Source: Actinomycetota bacterium (GTDB lineage Bacteria > Actinomycetota > Thermoleophilia > UBA2241). From it: a stretch of 48,337 bases of DNA. Shown here one piece after another: positions 1 to 9,476 of the stretch (position 1 is the stretch's first letter; each line of letters starts with the position of its first letter). Below the pieces are notes generated by a model that had not been told where the DNA came from, did no database searches, and saw only the letters and a list, made by a program, of their open reading frames with translations. A program made the position numbers and the translations under genes. Location: the NCBI GenBank assembly GCA_003132585.1, contig PKYG01000091.1, forward strand, positions 18,893 to 67,229, given 5' to 3'.

Positions 1-237
1 GGGCTCACGCTCAAGGGCATCTACGGACGGGAGATGTTCGAGACCTGGTACAAGATGACGGCGATGGTCCAGAGCGGGCTCGACGTCACTCCCGTCATCA
101 CCCACCACTTCCCCGTCGCCGAGTACGAGGAGGCGTTCACGATCATGCGCTCCGGCCGCTCCGGCAAGATCATCCTGGAGTGGCCGGCCGCGCTCGGCGG
201 CGAAGGCCGCGAACGCCAGCCTGGAGGTGAGTCGTGA
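1..237 (+). CDS. tdh: L-threonine 3-dehydrogenase, C-terminal part (truncated by window start)
   Basis: Frame open from base 1: [19 protein letters not shown]...[27 protein letters not shown], a Tdh C-terminus; overlaps kbl start (GTGA). Confidence 0.9.
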   Translation, partial: GLTLKGIYGREMFETWYKMTAMVQSGLDVTPVITHHFPVAEYEEAFTIMRSGRSGKIILEWPAALGGEGRERQPGGES

Positions 238-1430
238 TCACCGATGTCGTCAGGGATCGGCTTCTGCACGAGCTGCAGGACACGCGCGATCAGGGCCTGT
301 TCAAGATCGAGCGCCCGATCGCCGGGACGCAGGGCGCGTGGGTGCAGCTCGCCGACGGGCGCCGCGTGCTCAACATGTGCGCCAACAACTACCTCAACCT
401 GTCGTCACATCCGGACGTGGTAGCGGCCGCCGGCCGGGCCCTCGAGCAGTGGGGCTACGGCATGTCCTCGGTGCGCTTCATCTGTGGCACGCAGACGGTG
501 CACACACACCTCGAGGAGACCATCGCGAGCTTCCTCGGCATGGAGGCGGCGATCCTCTACTCCTCCTGCTTCGACGCCAACGGCGGCCTCTTCGAGACGC
601 TCCTCGGGCCGGAGGACGCGGTCATCAGCGACGCCCTGAACCACGCCAGCGTCATCGACGGGATCCGCCTCTGCAAGGCGAAGCGCTACCGCTACCGCAA
701 CTGCGACATGGCGGACCTCCAGGAGAAGCTCGAAGAAGCGCGCGGCGCGCGCACGGTCCTGATCGCCACGGACGGCGTGTTCTCGATGGACGGCGTGATC
801 GCGCCCCTCGCGGACATCTGCGACCTCGCCGAGCGCTACGGCGCCCTCGTCATGGTCGACGACTCGCACGCGCTCGGCGTGTTGGGCGAGCATGGGCGCG
901 GCACGCCGGAGCACCATGGCGTCGGCGAGCGCGTTGACATCGTCACCGGCACGCTGGGCAAAGCGCTCGGCGGCGCCAGCGGCGGCTTCACGAGCAGCTC
1001 CCGCGACGTGGTCGAGCTGCTCCGGCAGCGCTCGCGCCCCTACCTCTTCTCGAACACCCTGGCGCCGATGATCGCAGCCGCTTCGATCACGGCGATCGAG
1101 GTCGTGCAGAGGTCGCTGGACCTGCGCGCGCGGCTGCGACGCAACGCGCAGCACTTCCGCGCGGCGGTGGAGGCGGCGGGGTTCGAGACGCGCGGGGCGG
1201 GCCACCCGATCATCCCGGTCATGGTCGGCGAGGCGCGCGACGCCCAGTTGATCGCCGCTGGGCTGCTCGAGCGCTCCGTCTACGCCGTCGGCTTCTTCTA
1301 CCCGGTCGTGCCCAACGGCGAGGCGCGCATCCGCGTGCAGGTGTCGGCGCTGCACGAGATCGCCGACCTCGACTTCGCCGTGGAGCAGCTCACCGCCGTC
1401 CGCGACGGCATAGCGGCGAGCCGAGCGTGA
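234..1430 (+). CDS. kbl: glycine C-acetyltransferase (2-amino-3-ketobutyrate CoA ligase)
   Basis: 398 aa; PLP aminotransferase fold type [46 protein letters not shown]. Adjacent to tdh. Confidence 0.93.
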   Translation: MITDVVRDRLLHELQDTRDQGLFKIERPIAGTQGAWVQLADGRRVLNMCANNYLNLSSHPDVVAAAGRALEQWGYGMSSVRFICGTQTVHTHLEETIASFLGMEAAILYSSCFDANGGLFETLLGPEDAVISDALNHASVIDGIRLCKAKRYRYRNCDMADLQEKLEEARGARTVLIATDGVFSMDGVIAPLADICDLAERYGALVMVDDSHALGVLGEHGRGTPEHHGVGERVDIVTGTLGKALGGASGGFTSSSRDVVELLRQRSRPYLFSNTLAPMIAAASITAIEVVQRSLDLRARLRRNAQHFRAAVEAAGFETRGAGHPIIPVMVGEARDAQLIAAGLLERSVYAVGFFYPVVPNGEARIRVQVSALHEIADLDFAVEQLTAVRDGIAASRA

Positions 1431-1450
1431 TCTCGCCCTTCGCACCTATC

Positions 1451-1565
1451 GCTTAGGACAATACGCAGACTGCATAACACCCCAACCCACGCGTGAAATG
1501 ATGTCTTACGTAGAAAGGCGTAGGCTACGGGGCGTGTTACACAGTCTGCATAATCACTGTTGGGC
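1451..1565 (+). repeat. putative integron attC site, family A copy 1
   Basis: Imperfect inverted repeat: CGCAGACTGCATAACACCCC (left) against GGGGCGTGTTACACAGTCTGC (right), ending in TCACTGTTGGGC (GTTRRRY box at 1559-1565). Left box degenerate (GCTTAGG). Core CCCACGCGTGAAATGATGTCTTACG is shared with 6409-6518 and 15011-15119. Confidence 0.65.
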
Positions 1566-1645
1566 AGAGCTGGCGGCAAGGTCGGAGGGGCGAGGATCTT
1601 CATCATCCGCGGCAGGTGTCCTTGATCGACGGAAGGGGGAGACGC

Positions 1646-2410
1646 ATGTCCAGTGCATCGGAGCGACCGCAAGGACCTGCGAGAGGCCAAGGAACCGGAA
1701 TGCCCGGCGAAGGCGTTCACCTGGCGCCGGGCAAGATGGCTAGAATCGCGGGCGGCTTCTACCTCGCGTTCGTCCTAGCCTCGGTGCTTGCCGGCGCGTT
1801 GGGGCACATCGGGATGGGTGGAGCGGAGCAGGTTTACCAGGCGATCGTCACGAGTGTTGGGTCGTTTCGCCTCGCGCTTGTTGTCGCGCTCATATCAGCC
1901 TTCCTGTTCCTCATGGCCGCCTGGAGTCTCTATGTCCTTCTGCGGCCGATCAACGAGCGGCTGGCGCTGCTCTTCCTGCTGCTCAACGCAATCGGCGTTG
2001 CCATACAGTGCGCAAGCATGTTCCCGCTCATATCCGCGTTGTTGCTCGGAGACGGTGCCAGTCGGATGCAGGCGTACTCGGCGCCGCAGCTGGAGGGACT
2101 GGCCTACTTGTCCATCAACCTCTACAAGACGGGCTTCGTCACGGCCCAGCTGTTCTTCGGCACGTGGCTGTTCCCGCTAGGCTATCTGGTGTACAAGTCC
2201 GGATTCCTTCCCAGGTTCCTGGGCGTCCTGCTGATACTCGACGGTTTCGGTGTCTTGATCTGGTTCCTTCAGGCCCTACTGCTGCCGGCCTACCCCGCGA
2301 TCAGCTACCCAGCGTGGGCCCTAGGCTTCATTGCTGAAGTCGGGCTGGGATTGTGGCTCCTCGTCAAGGGTGTGGAGATTGTCGACACCGAAGCGGGTCT
2401 AGCCGGCTAA
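1646..2410 (+). CDS. DUF4386 domain-containing membrane protein
   Basis: MARIAGGFYLAFVLASVLAG...LRPINERLALLFLLLNAIGVAIQC...; multi-TM DUF4386-like pattern. Confidence 0.75.
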   Translation: MSSASERPQGPARGQGTGMPGEGVHLAPGKMARIAGGFYLAFVLASVLAGALGHIGMGGAEQVYQAIVTSVGSFRLALVVALISAFLFLMAAWSLYVLLRPINERLALLFLLLNAIGVAIQCASMFPLISALLLGDGASRMQAYSAPQLEGLAYLSINLYKTGFVTAQLFFGTWLFPLGYLVYKSGFLPRFLGVLLILDGFGVLIWFLQALLLPAYPAISYPAWALGFIAEVGLGLWLLVKGVEIVDTEAGLAG

Positions 2411-2430
2411 TCGGCGTCCCGCGATTGCCT

Positions 2431-2514
2431 GCCCAACAAAGGCATCAACCCGACGGCGCAAGCGCCGTCCGACCGAGAGCGTATCGGCCGCGGGTTATGC
2501 CTACACCGTTGGGC
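2431..2514 (+). repeat. putative integron attC site (well formed)
   Basis: GCCCAACAAAGGCATCAACCCG ... CGGGTTATGCCTACACCGTTGGGC; perfect RYYYAAC/GTTRRRY boxes, arms pair with extra bases in one arm; internal GACGGCGCAAGCGCCGTC hairpin; 84 bp. Confidence 0.85.
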
Positions 2515-2548
2515 GGCTCTCTAGGATGAAGTGAGGTGGAACTCAAGA

Positions 2549-3379
2549 ATGGATTGCGAACTCAAGGACACCACAGTTCACTATGAAGCGTTGGGTGAGG
2601 GCAGACCCATCGTCATGCTCCATGGTTGGTCTATAGACCATCGCCATATGGTGAGTGATATGGAACCACTCTTCAGGCAGCGTGACGGATGGAAACGCAT
2701 CTATCTTGATTTGCCTGGTCACGGAACGACGCCAGGAAAGGATTGGATCACTAACCAAGACAGGATGCTAGACGTCGTTTTGGATTTCATTGATAGCCTT
2801 ATCCCTGGGCAACGGTTCGTGGTGGCCGGCGCGTCAGCCGGAGCGTATCTTGCCCGTGGCGTAGTCCATCACCGATCGGCATCAATAGATGGATTGCTGC
2901 TGACCGTCCCCCTGATCGTGGCTGACGATGCAGAACGGCATGTGCCTTCTCCCGTTACCCTGGTAGCGGACCCTGCGCTTGTGTCCGAATTGGGACCAGA
3001 TGAGGCGGAGGGGTTGTTCCAGATCGCCGTTGTTCAGAGTCGAAAGGTTGTTGATTACATTCGGGCCAATTTTACGTCTGGAAGTGAGACTGGTGATCAG
3101 GCCTTCCAGGCGAAGATCAGAGAGCATCCGGAGAACTACGCGTTCTCATTTGACGTGGATGCGCTTCCCAAGCCATTTCCTGCTCCAACGCTCATAGTCG
3201 CAGGTAGACAAGATTCTGTCGCTGGTTATCGCGACGCCTGGGGAATCCTGGAGAACTATCCGAGGGGAACATTTGTCGTCCTGGATCGTTCAGGGCATTT
3301 CTTGCCCTTTGAGCAAGAAGACCTGTTCCACGCGTTAGTGGGTGAGTGGCTTGACAGAGTGGAGGAATACGCTGCTTGA
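2549..3379 (+). CDS. alpha/beta hydrolase
   Basis: MLHGWSIDHRHM, VVAGASAGAYLARG (nucleophile elbow-like), DRSGHFLPFEQ (His). Confidence 0.85.
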   Translation: MDCELKDTTVHYEALGEGRPIVMLHGWSIDHRHMVSDMEPLFRQRDGWKRIYLDLPGHGTTPGKDWITNQDRMLDVVLDFIDSLIPGQRFVVAGASAGAYLARGVVHHRSASIDGLLLTVPLIVADDAERHVPSPVTLVADPALVSELGPDEAEGLFQIAVVQSRKVVDYIRANFTSGSETGDQAFQAKIREHPENYAFSFDVDALPKPFPAPTLIVAGRQDSVAGYRDAWGILENYPRGTFVVLDRSGHFLPFEQEDLFHALVGEWLDRVEEYAA

Positions 3380-3438
3380 CGGGACCTTACTGCTGTATGG
3401 TTACCAATTCGCCTCTACTCATTGAAAGGAGAAAGCGT

Positions 3439-3750
3439 ATGTCCCAGAAAATTCTGCAAGTCAATATGAAGTTCAGCATTCCAAGAGCCGATCTGGAGGC
3501 AGCATGGCTCCCCGTCGCCCAACCGATTGCCGACTTGCCCGGTCTGCTCTGGAAGGTCTGGTTGATGAACGAGGCAGAACACGAGGCGGGCGGCATCTAC
3601 CTGTTTGAAAGCGAAGCCGCTGCGCAGTCGTATCTGGCTGGCCCGATCGTGGCAGCACTCAAGGCCAGCCCTGCAGTCAGCAATATCAGCGCCAAGTTGT
3701 TCGATGTGATGGAAAGCCATACCGCAATCACCCGCGGTCCGCTGAAGTAG
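3439..3750 (+). CDS. YdhR-like monooxygenase (dimeric alpha/beta barrel) family protein
   Basis: MSQKILQVNMKFSIPRADLEAAWLPVAQPIADLPGLLWKVWLMNEAEHEAGGIYLFESEAAAQSYLAGP; preceded by AAAGGAGAAAG RBS. Confidence 0.75.
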   Translation: MSQKILQVNMKFSIPRADLEAAWLPVAQPIADLPGLLWKVWLMNEAEHEAGGIYLFESEAAAQSYLAGPIVAALKASPAVSNISAKLFDVMESHTAITRGPLK

Positions 3751-3790
3751 GCGTTGGACGCCCACTCCGCCGCCACCACTCCCGAACCAG

Positions 3791-4609
3791 ATGGCGATGA
3801 CAGTCGATTTGAGGCTACGGGTGCTACGCCGTGCCGTAACGGAGCTCATCGCCTTCGAGAGTGATCTTGAGGCGAGGCTCGAGCGGGAGCGAGACGTGGT
3901 TCGCGCGTATCCCGAGGCCCTGGCTGCCATCGAGCGCTTCCGGCCGACGGTGCACGCCCAGCGGGACCGACTCGTGAGCTACCTCGAGGGCATCGGTGGC
4001 GCCGAGGCGGGGGCCGCCATAGAAAGCGGCTTGACGTTCACTCCCGCCGCCGGGGTTTCGGGGGCGTTGCGCGGCATCTGCGTCGCATTCAATCACGGCG
4101 CGATCGGCTACGCGATGCTGTACGAGACGGCGCTCCGTCTGTACGAGCCCGCTCTCCGGGAGATCGCGCCGGAGCACTTGGAGGCCTACGTTGATGCGGC
4201 GTCAACGCTCTACCGTCTTGTGCCAGCCGCTGTAGCCTGGGAGTTGGCCCAGGACGGGTTTCATTGCTCCTGCATCTGCCCTATGTGCGGGCTCGGAGCC
4301 TGCGGGTGCGTTGCCCACGGGACACAGACTCTGGTGGAGGCCTGGCGCGAGGCGATGGCCGCTGAATCGGCACTGCCCGGCTTCGGTCTCCAGCCTCCCA
4401 AGCCCGAGAGTGAGCTAGCGCGGGCCGGTGTGCGCGGCGGAGAACGACTCCTCGCCGTCGACGGCCAAGAAGTCCGCTCCGTGGCCGACATTCAGGCCGC
4501 GATTCGGAAGCACGCGCTCGGGGAGAAAGTGCGGCTCCTGGTCCAGCGAGGTTCGAAACCTGCGCGCGAGATCGGCGTCAGGCACGTCAGCGACTATCTC
4601 GAGACATAA
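3791..4609 (+). CDS. uncharacterised protein with Cys-rich motif and C-terminal PDZ-like domain
   Basis: CSCICPMCGLGACGCV cluster followed by ARAGVRGGERLLAVDGQEVRSVADIQAAIRKHALGEKVRLLVQRG (PDZ-like). Confidence 0.6.
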   Translation: MAMTVDLRLRVLRRAVTELIAFESDLEARLERERDVVRAYPEALAAIERFRPTVHAQRDRLVSYLEGIGGAEAGAAIESGLTFTPAAGVSGALRGICVAFNHGAIGYAMLYETALRLYEPALREIAPEHLEAYVDAASTLYRLVPAAVAWELAQDGFHCSCICPMCGLGACGCVAHGTQTLVEAWREAMAAESALPGFGLQPPKPESELARAGVRGGERLLAVDGQEVRSVADIQAAIRKHALGEKVRLLVQRGSKPAREIGVRHVSDYLET

Positions 4610-4641
4610 TGAGTGCGTTCCGCAGCTGAGGAGGTGTAGTC

Positions 4642-5088
4642 GTGGATGCGAACCAGAACGCGCCCGCGTTTGCTCGTCACGAGATCCACATCGAGGCCCC
4701 GCCGGAGATGGTCTGGGCGCTTCTGTCAGACATCGATCGATGGAGCTCATGGCAACCGGACATCGCCACCGCGAGGTTGACTGGACCGCTTGCCCCAGGC
4801 TCCACATTCAAATGGAAATCGGCAGGCACCGGCGTCTCTTCGACGCTCGCAGAAGTCGACCCGCCGCGCCGACTTGGGTGGACCGGTCGCGCGATGGGCG
4901 CCAGGGCCAAGCACGTCTGGATGCTCGAGCCGCAGGGTTCCGGAACGACGGTCACGACGCAGGAATCGTTCGAGGGCCTGGTCGTGGTGCTGCTGAAGAA
5001 GAGGATGCAGCGCCTGCTCGATGACTCGCTCCAGAAATGGCTTGCGCGGCTCAAAGAAGCTGCGGAGCAGTCGTCGACCCGCGCCTAA
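4642..5088 (+). CDS. SRPBCC family protein (polyketide cyclase/START-like)
   Basis: HEIHIEAPPEMVWALLSDIDRWSSWQPDIATARL...GSTFKWKSAG; GTG start, AGGAGG RBS. Confidence 0.85.
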   Translation: MDANQNAPAFARHEIHIEAPPEMVWALLSDIDRWSSWQPDIATARLTGPLAPGSTFKWKSAGTGVSSTLAEVDPPRRLGWTGRAMGARAKHVWMLEPQGSGTTVTTQESFEGLVVVLLKKRMQRLLDDSLQKWLARLKEAAEQSSTRA

Positions 5089-5110
5089 CCAGCGCGTCGC
5101 CAGTGCACCG

Positions 5111-5151
5111 TTGACGCTCCCCTGCCGCTGTGGCTATACTTCGGATAGCCA
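5111..5151 (+). promoter_or_regulatory. promoter/operator of mazEF-like module
   Basis: TTGACG (5111-5116), 18-bp spacer, TATACT (5135-5140); dyad TGGCTAT-ACTTCGG-ATAGCCA (5131-5151) overlaps the -10. Confidence 0.7.
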
Positions 5152-5164
5152 TTGGAGGTGCGGC

Positions 5165-5413
5165 ATGATCACCAAGGTCCAGAAGTGGGGCAACAGCCAG
5201 GGTCTTCGCTTGAGCAAGGAGCTGCTCTCGACCGTCCGCATCGACGTCGGGGACGTGGTGGACATCAGCGTGCACGACGGCGCGCTCGTCATCACACCGG
5301 CGCGCCGCGTCAGAGGCGGACTCGACCTCGCGCAGCTCGTCGAGCGCATCCCGGCGGACTACAAGCCGGAAGAGCTCGACTGGGGTCCGCCGGCCGGCCG
5401 GGAGGTCTGGTAG
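5165..5413 (+). CDS. AbrB/MazE-type antitoxin
   Basis: MITKVQKWGNSQGLRLSKELLSTVRIDVGDVVDISVHDGALVITPAR; immediately upstream of a MazF-like ORF. Confidence 0.9.
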   Translation: MITKVQKWGNSQGLRLSKELLSTVRIDVGDVVDISVHDGALVITPARRVRGGLDLAQLVERIPADYKPEELDWGPPAGREVW

Positions 5414-5749
5414 ATGGCGGCCTACGTCCCTCGCAAGGGGGACTTCGTCGCGGTGACATTCGACCCGCGGTCCGGGCACGAACAGCGCGGCCGCCGACTG
5501 GCGCTCGTCGTCAGCAACGACCTGTTCAACAAGGCCACGGGGCTCTGTATTGCGTGTCCCGTGACCAACACACGGCGCGACTACCCGTTCCACGTCTCGA
5601 TCCCTGACGGCCAAGACGTGACCGGGATGGTGATGGTGGAGCAGGTGAAGTCACTCGACTTCCGCTCCCGCAACGTCAAGCGCATCGGGACCGCGCCTGC
5701 GCCGGTGCTGGAGGAAGTGCTCTCGATACTGGATGCCTGCATCTACTGA
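5414..5749 (+). CDS. MazF-family endoribonuclease toxin
   Basis: YVPRKGDFVAVTFDPRSGHEQRGRRLALVVSNDLFNKATGLCIACPVTNT...VMVEQVKSLDFRSR. Confidence 0.9.
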   Translation: MAAYVPRKGDFVAVTFDPRSGHEQRGRRLALVVSNDLFNKATGLCIACPVTNTRRDYPFHVSIPDGQDVTGMVMVEQVKSLDFRSRNVKRIGTAPAPVLEEVLSILDACIY

Positions 5750-5824
5750 GAACTGCCTTGCCCCACGGAAGCATTATCGTTAGTATAGACGTTGTACGTT
5801 CTTGTTATCGATAAGGAGGTCGTG

Positions 5825-6031
5825 GTGGAAACGGTGACCATCTCGCCCAAGTTCCAGGTCGTCATCCCCAAGCGCATCCGTGAGAGACTCGGCCTGCATC
5901 CCGGCCAGAAGGTCCAGGCGATCCAGTATGGCGACCGCGTGGAGCTGGTTCCGGTGAGGCCGATCAGGCAGATGCGCGGCTTCCTGCGCGGCATCGACAC
6001 CGACGTGCCGCGCGAGGGTGATCGCCTGTGA
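5825..6031 (+). CDS. AbrB/VapB-type antitoxin
   Basis: VETVTISPKFQVVIPKRIRERLGLHPGQKVQAIQYGDRVELVPVRP; RBS AAGGAGG. Confidence 0.85.
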   Translation: METVTISPKFQVVIPKRIRERLGLHPGQKVQAIQYGDRVELVPVRPIRQMRGFLRGIDTDVPREGDRL

Positions 6032-6408
6032 ACGTCGTCGACTCCTCCGCCTGGCTCGAGTACTTCGCCGCCGGTCCCAACGCCGACTTCTTCGCCGACG
6101 CCGTAGAGGCGACCGACGAGCTGGTGGTGCCCACGGTAAGCGTCTACGAGGTCTTCAAGCGCGTCCTGCAGCAGCGCGGCGAGGGCGACGCGCTCCAGGC
6201 GGTCGCGCTCATGCAGCAGGGCTCAGTGGCCGAGCTCACGACGCCGATCGCGCTCGAGGCGGCGCGCACCAGTGCGGCACTCGGCATCCCCATGGCGGAC
6301 AGCATCATCCTCGCTACAGCGCGAGCGTTCGAAGCTACGCTCTGGACACAAGATGCGGACTTCGCGGAGATCGAGGGCGTCAAGTACGTCCCGGTGAAGT
6401 CGGCGTGA
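6028..6408 (+). CDS. VapC-like PIN-domain toxin
   Basis: VNVVDSSAWLEYFA...TVSVYEVFKRVL...PMADSIILATARAFEATLWTQDADFAEIEGVKYV; start overlaps antitoxin stop. Confidence 0.88.
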   Translation: MNVVDSSAWLEYFAAGPNADFFADAVEATDELVVPTVSVYEVFKRVLQQRGEGDALQAVALMQQGSVAELTTPIALEAARTSAALGIPMADSIILATARAFEATLWTQDADFAEIEGVKYVPVKSA

Positions 6409-6518
6409 TTTCAACACTCAGACCGCCTCACACCCCAACCCACGCGTGAAATGACGTCGTACGTGGAAAGGCGTACGCTACGGTGCGCGTTACACCGTCT
6501 GCATGACCACTGTTGGAC
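6409..6518 (+). repeat. putative integron attC site, family A copy 2
   Basis: Starts TTTCAAC at the vapC stop, ends GTTGGAC (6512-6518); contains CACACCCCAACCCACGCGTGAAATGACGTCGTACGTGGAAAGGCGTACGCTACGGTGCGCGTTACACCGTCTGCATGACCACT, near-copy of 1451-1565. Confidence 0.7.
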
Positions 6519-6539
6519 CGAACGGGGATGGGAGGTCAG

Positions 6540-6947
6540 ATGACGATATGCCGGCGTGGACTCCTTGGACTGTTGCTCGTCACCCTAGCCATCGCGAGCG
6601 GGTTCGGACTGCTCGCCTGCGGCAAGTCGGGTTCGCACGATCGGTCGCTGACATCTTCCGTCACGGCGCACAAGGGTGGTCTCACAGCGACGGTGGCCGA
6701 CAACCGTGCCGGCACGCACACAGTGTGGGTCGTCCTTCTCAATCCGCCAAAGGGCAGGCACCATGAGTGGTTTGCCACCTCCAATGACGGAACCAACGGC
6801 ACCGGTTGGACGAGCGCGAGGGGGCCTGTGCCCGCCGGCACATATGCCTACGCCGTGTACGACGCCGATGGCATCATCTACTCCAGTGGCGCCAAGTACT
6901 GGACGCCTCAGAACCATATCGCCACAGGCCAAGTGACGGTGCCATGA
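6540..6947 (+). CDS. putative lipoprotein
   Basis: Signal sequence with lipobox-like LLAC: MTICRRGLLGLLLVTLAIASGFGLLACGKSG. Confidence 0.6.
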   Translation: MTICRRGLLGLLLVTLAIASGFGLLACGKSGSHDRSLTSSVTAHKGGLTATVADNRAGTHTVWVVLLNPPKGRHHEWFATSNDGTNGTGWTSARGPVPAGTYAYAVYDADGIIYSSGAKYWTPQNHIATGQVTVP

Positions 6948-7087
6948 CCGCGGGGCAGGCCGAAGGGCGCTGGAGCTTGGCCGGTCGGTCCGCCTCCACT
7001 GGAAGCGAACCTTCGATGATGGTCGGGCGTCTCTAGGCAGTTGGCCGGCGCGAGCCGGGATGGTGGCATGGGCGGGGGAGGTAGGGG

Positions 7088-8269
7088 ATGAATCGCAGGC
7101 TTCTCTTTACAGCACTGTTCGCGGTCGCCGCGATCGCGGTGCTCGGCGTGGTCGGTTGGAGGCACTCGCCGCAGGCCGGCGCGAGCACGCCACTGCCGAC
7201 TCCCTCACCGAGCTTCTCCGCGATCTGGATGTCGACGATCAACGTGGAGTACAACGGCTCGAGCACCCGCATCGAAACGGGGACCTTCCTCGCCGATGGG
7301 GCCGGCGACGTGCGTGTGCGTGAGTCGCAGGGGGCCATGGGCCGCAGCTCGGCGATAATCGTCTACGACAACTCGTCCCAGACGCTGACGCGGGCGCGCA
7401 ACAGTAGCGACGGCAGCGTCGGCTACTGGCGCAGTACCAACATGTCGCCCGACTACGGCATGCGGGACAGCGTCGTCTCGCCGTTTGAGTACATCTACAG
7501 TGCCGCCACGATCGTCAAAGCGGCGCTGGTCGAGAACGACCCCGCGATCGCGGTCACCGAGACGACCTGCCTGGGCCGTCCCGCCTGGCAGGCCGCGTAC
7601 ACCAAGCACGGGTGGCAGCACACGATTACGGTCGACCAGGCGACCGAGTTTCCGCTGCGCTACGTCCTCGTCGACATTCGCGCGCCGCGGACGAGCAAGA
7701 GCGTCTGGCGCGTGGTCGACATCGAGACCGACGTGCCGGTGACCGCGGCTGACTTCACGCTGGAGATCCCCGCCGGCGCCCCGATCGACAGTACCAGCCT
7801 GTACGAGCACTTCACGACGACCGACCAGATCGCCGCCAACGTCGGCTATCAACCCTTCCTGCCGGCCTGGCTTCCCGATAGCTGCGTGCTTGCCTCGGCA
7901 TCGACGCTGCCCGACCCCTGGGGCCCATACGGCTGGATCTTCCCCTTCTCGCACCCCTGGGTCGACCTCTCCACCCTGCCCGACAACGAGGCGCACCTCT
8001 ACTACCATCGCGGCTTCGACTGGTTCACCGTGATCGAGTCGCCGCGGATCGGCACCGCCAACTCCGTGCCCGCCGGGCTCGATCAACACCCGCCCTTCGC
8101 CTATCGCAAGACCGTCCTTGCAGTCGGCGCCTTTGCCGGCAAGACGGCGCGTACGTGGATGGGCGACGGCACCACGCTCTACGTTCAGAACGGCACGTAT
8201 GCCGTCGAGATCACAGGAGACCTGACACGCAGCGAGATACTGGCTGTGGCGGCCTCGCTGCAGCAGTAG
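7088..8269 (+). CDS. exported protein of unknown function
   Basis: N-terminal hydrophobic anchor; 393 aa ORF; no family confidently recognised. Confidence 0.6.
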   Translation: MNRRLLFTALFAVAAIAVLGVVGWRHSPQAGASTPLPTPSPSFSAIWMSTINVEYNGSSTRIETGTFLADGAGDVRVRESQGAMGRSSAIIVYDNSSQTLTRARNSSDGSVGYWRSTNMSPDYGMRDSVVSPFEYIYSAATIVKAALVENDPAIAVTETTCLGRPAWQAAYTKHGWQHTITVDQATEFPLRYVLVDIRAPRTSKSVWRVVDIETDVPVTAADFTLEIPAGAPIDSTSLYEHFTTTDQIAANVGYQPFLPAWLPDSCVLASASTLPDPWGPYGWIFPFSHPWVDLSTLPDNEAHLYYHRGFDWFTVIESPRIGTANSVPAGLDQHPPFAYRKTVLAVGAFAGKTARTWMGDGTTLYVQNGTYAVEITGDLTRSEILAVAASLQQ

Positions 8270-8331
8270 CGTCGTCTCAAGACGCGACGTTCGACGGGAC
8301 GGAGGGTCTCGCCGTCCGACGGAGGTGAGCA

Positions 8332-8814
8332 ATGCATCGATTGCGGCTAGCGGTGCTCCTTGCTGGGCTGGCGCTCGTCGCGTTCGCGTGCGGCTGCGCG
8401 AGGGCGGTGGTGATGGCGCCGCCACTGAAGCCCGATGCCAGCGTGACCGCTCAATCAGGCAAGCTGGTCGTCTCCATCCACGTCGACCCGGTGCGAGCAT
8501 CGGTCGGCGAGCTGATCACGGCGACGGTGTCGATTCGCAACATCTCAGCCCATCACTACCGGCTTGTCGAAGGAACCTTGGCGTTCATGGTGCGTGTCAC
8601 CGACGCCAGCAGCACAGTCGTGTTCGACTCAGCGGACGCTTACCGGGGCATGAAGATGCCGCTATTCACCATGAAACTCGCTCCCGGAGCCACGACCTCG
8701 GGGAGAATCACCTTCCGATTGAATGCACCCGGTAACTACGACGCCGTGGCTTACTCCACCAACAACCCTCAGCTGAAGACGCCCCCCGTCCGTGTGGTCG
8801 TCTCGGCGCTGTAG
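8332..8814 (+). CDS. putative lipoprotein with beta-sandwich (BsuPI/CARDB-like) region
   Basis: MHRLRLAVLLAGLALVAFACGCA lipobox-like; VSIHVDPVRASVGELITATVSIRNISAHHYRLVEGTLAFMVRV. Confidence 0.55.
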   Translation: MHRLRLAVLLAGLALVAFACGCARAVVMAPPLKPDASVTAQSGKLVVSIHVDPVRASVGELITATVSIRNISAHHYRLVEGTLAFMVRVTDASSTVVFDSADAYRGMKMPLFTMKLAPGATTSGRITFRLNAPGNYDAVAYSTNNPQLKTPPVRVVVSAL

Positions 8815-8830
8815 CGGAGGTTGGGAGCAA

Positions 8831-9466
8831 TTGCTGAAGCGCAGAGACGTTAGCCCGACCAGAGGTGGACCATCGCGGCTGATTCTGGGCAGCCTCGTCG
8901 TCGCGGCCGTGCTCGCTCTGACGGGCTGCGGTCTGACCGGCGATTCCCGTTCCACCGCCGTCAGCCCGCCTCTGACGACGTTCACGAGCGCTCTCTACCA
9001 CTTCTCCGTGAGCTACGATCCGCACCTCTTCGCGGTCGCTACGCAGCAGAACGCCTGGACGTCGCCGCCCGAGATCGAGTTCCTCGCAAAACCACGCCTG
9101 CCCGGTCTGCCCAGCGACTACCAGGTCCCGCGCCCCTTCTACTTCGTGGACTGCGTCTACATCTCCGTCTCGACGACGCCGCCGTGGCACTCGTGGCCAG
9201 CCGTGACTACCAAGGCCGACGTGCGCGCGTACGAGAAGGTGCAGAAGCGCAGGGATGCGCAGCATCGCGTCACCCTGGGCGACCTGGTGGGCACGCGGTT
9301 CGCGGACAACGGCGGGGAGAACGGCGTGAACAGCAAGGAGATCATCTGGAACCTGCGGCGCGGCAAAGTCTACTTTCACATCCAGCTCGACTGCCCCGTC
9401 CACAACTGGCCGATGTGGTGTCCGCGGATGCTCGCGCTCGTGAACTCGCTGAAGGCGGGCGAATGA
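8831..9466 (+). CDS. putative lipoprotein of unknown function (TTG start proposed)
   Basis: LGSLVVAAVLALTGCGLTG lipobox; RBS GGAGG upstream of TTG at 8831. Confidence 0.5.
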   Translation: MLKRRDVSPTRGGPSRLILGSLVVAAVLALTGCGLTGDSRSTAVSPPLTTFTSALYHFSVSYDPHLFAVATQQNAWTSPPEIEFLAKPRLPGLPSDYQVPRPFYFVDCVYISVSTTPPWHSWPAVTTKADVRAYEKVQKRRDAQHRVTLGDLVGTRFADNGGENGVNSKEIIWNLRRGKVYFHIQLDCPVHNWPMWCPRMLALVNSLKAGE

Positions 9467-9476
9467 TGCGGCGGTC

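Noticed and set aside
3751-3762. GTTGGAC right after the YdhR-like gene stop
   Set aside because: No upstream left box or paired arm; heptamers of this type are expected by chance.
5083-5116. GCCTAAC...GTTGACG read as a short attC
   Set aside because: GTTGACG overlaps a good -35 box (TTGACG) of the mazEF promoter and the 34-bp span is too short for an attC. GCCTAAC at the stop codon could be a left-box remnant but is not provable.
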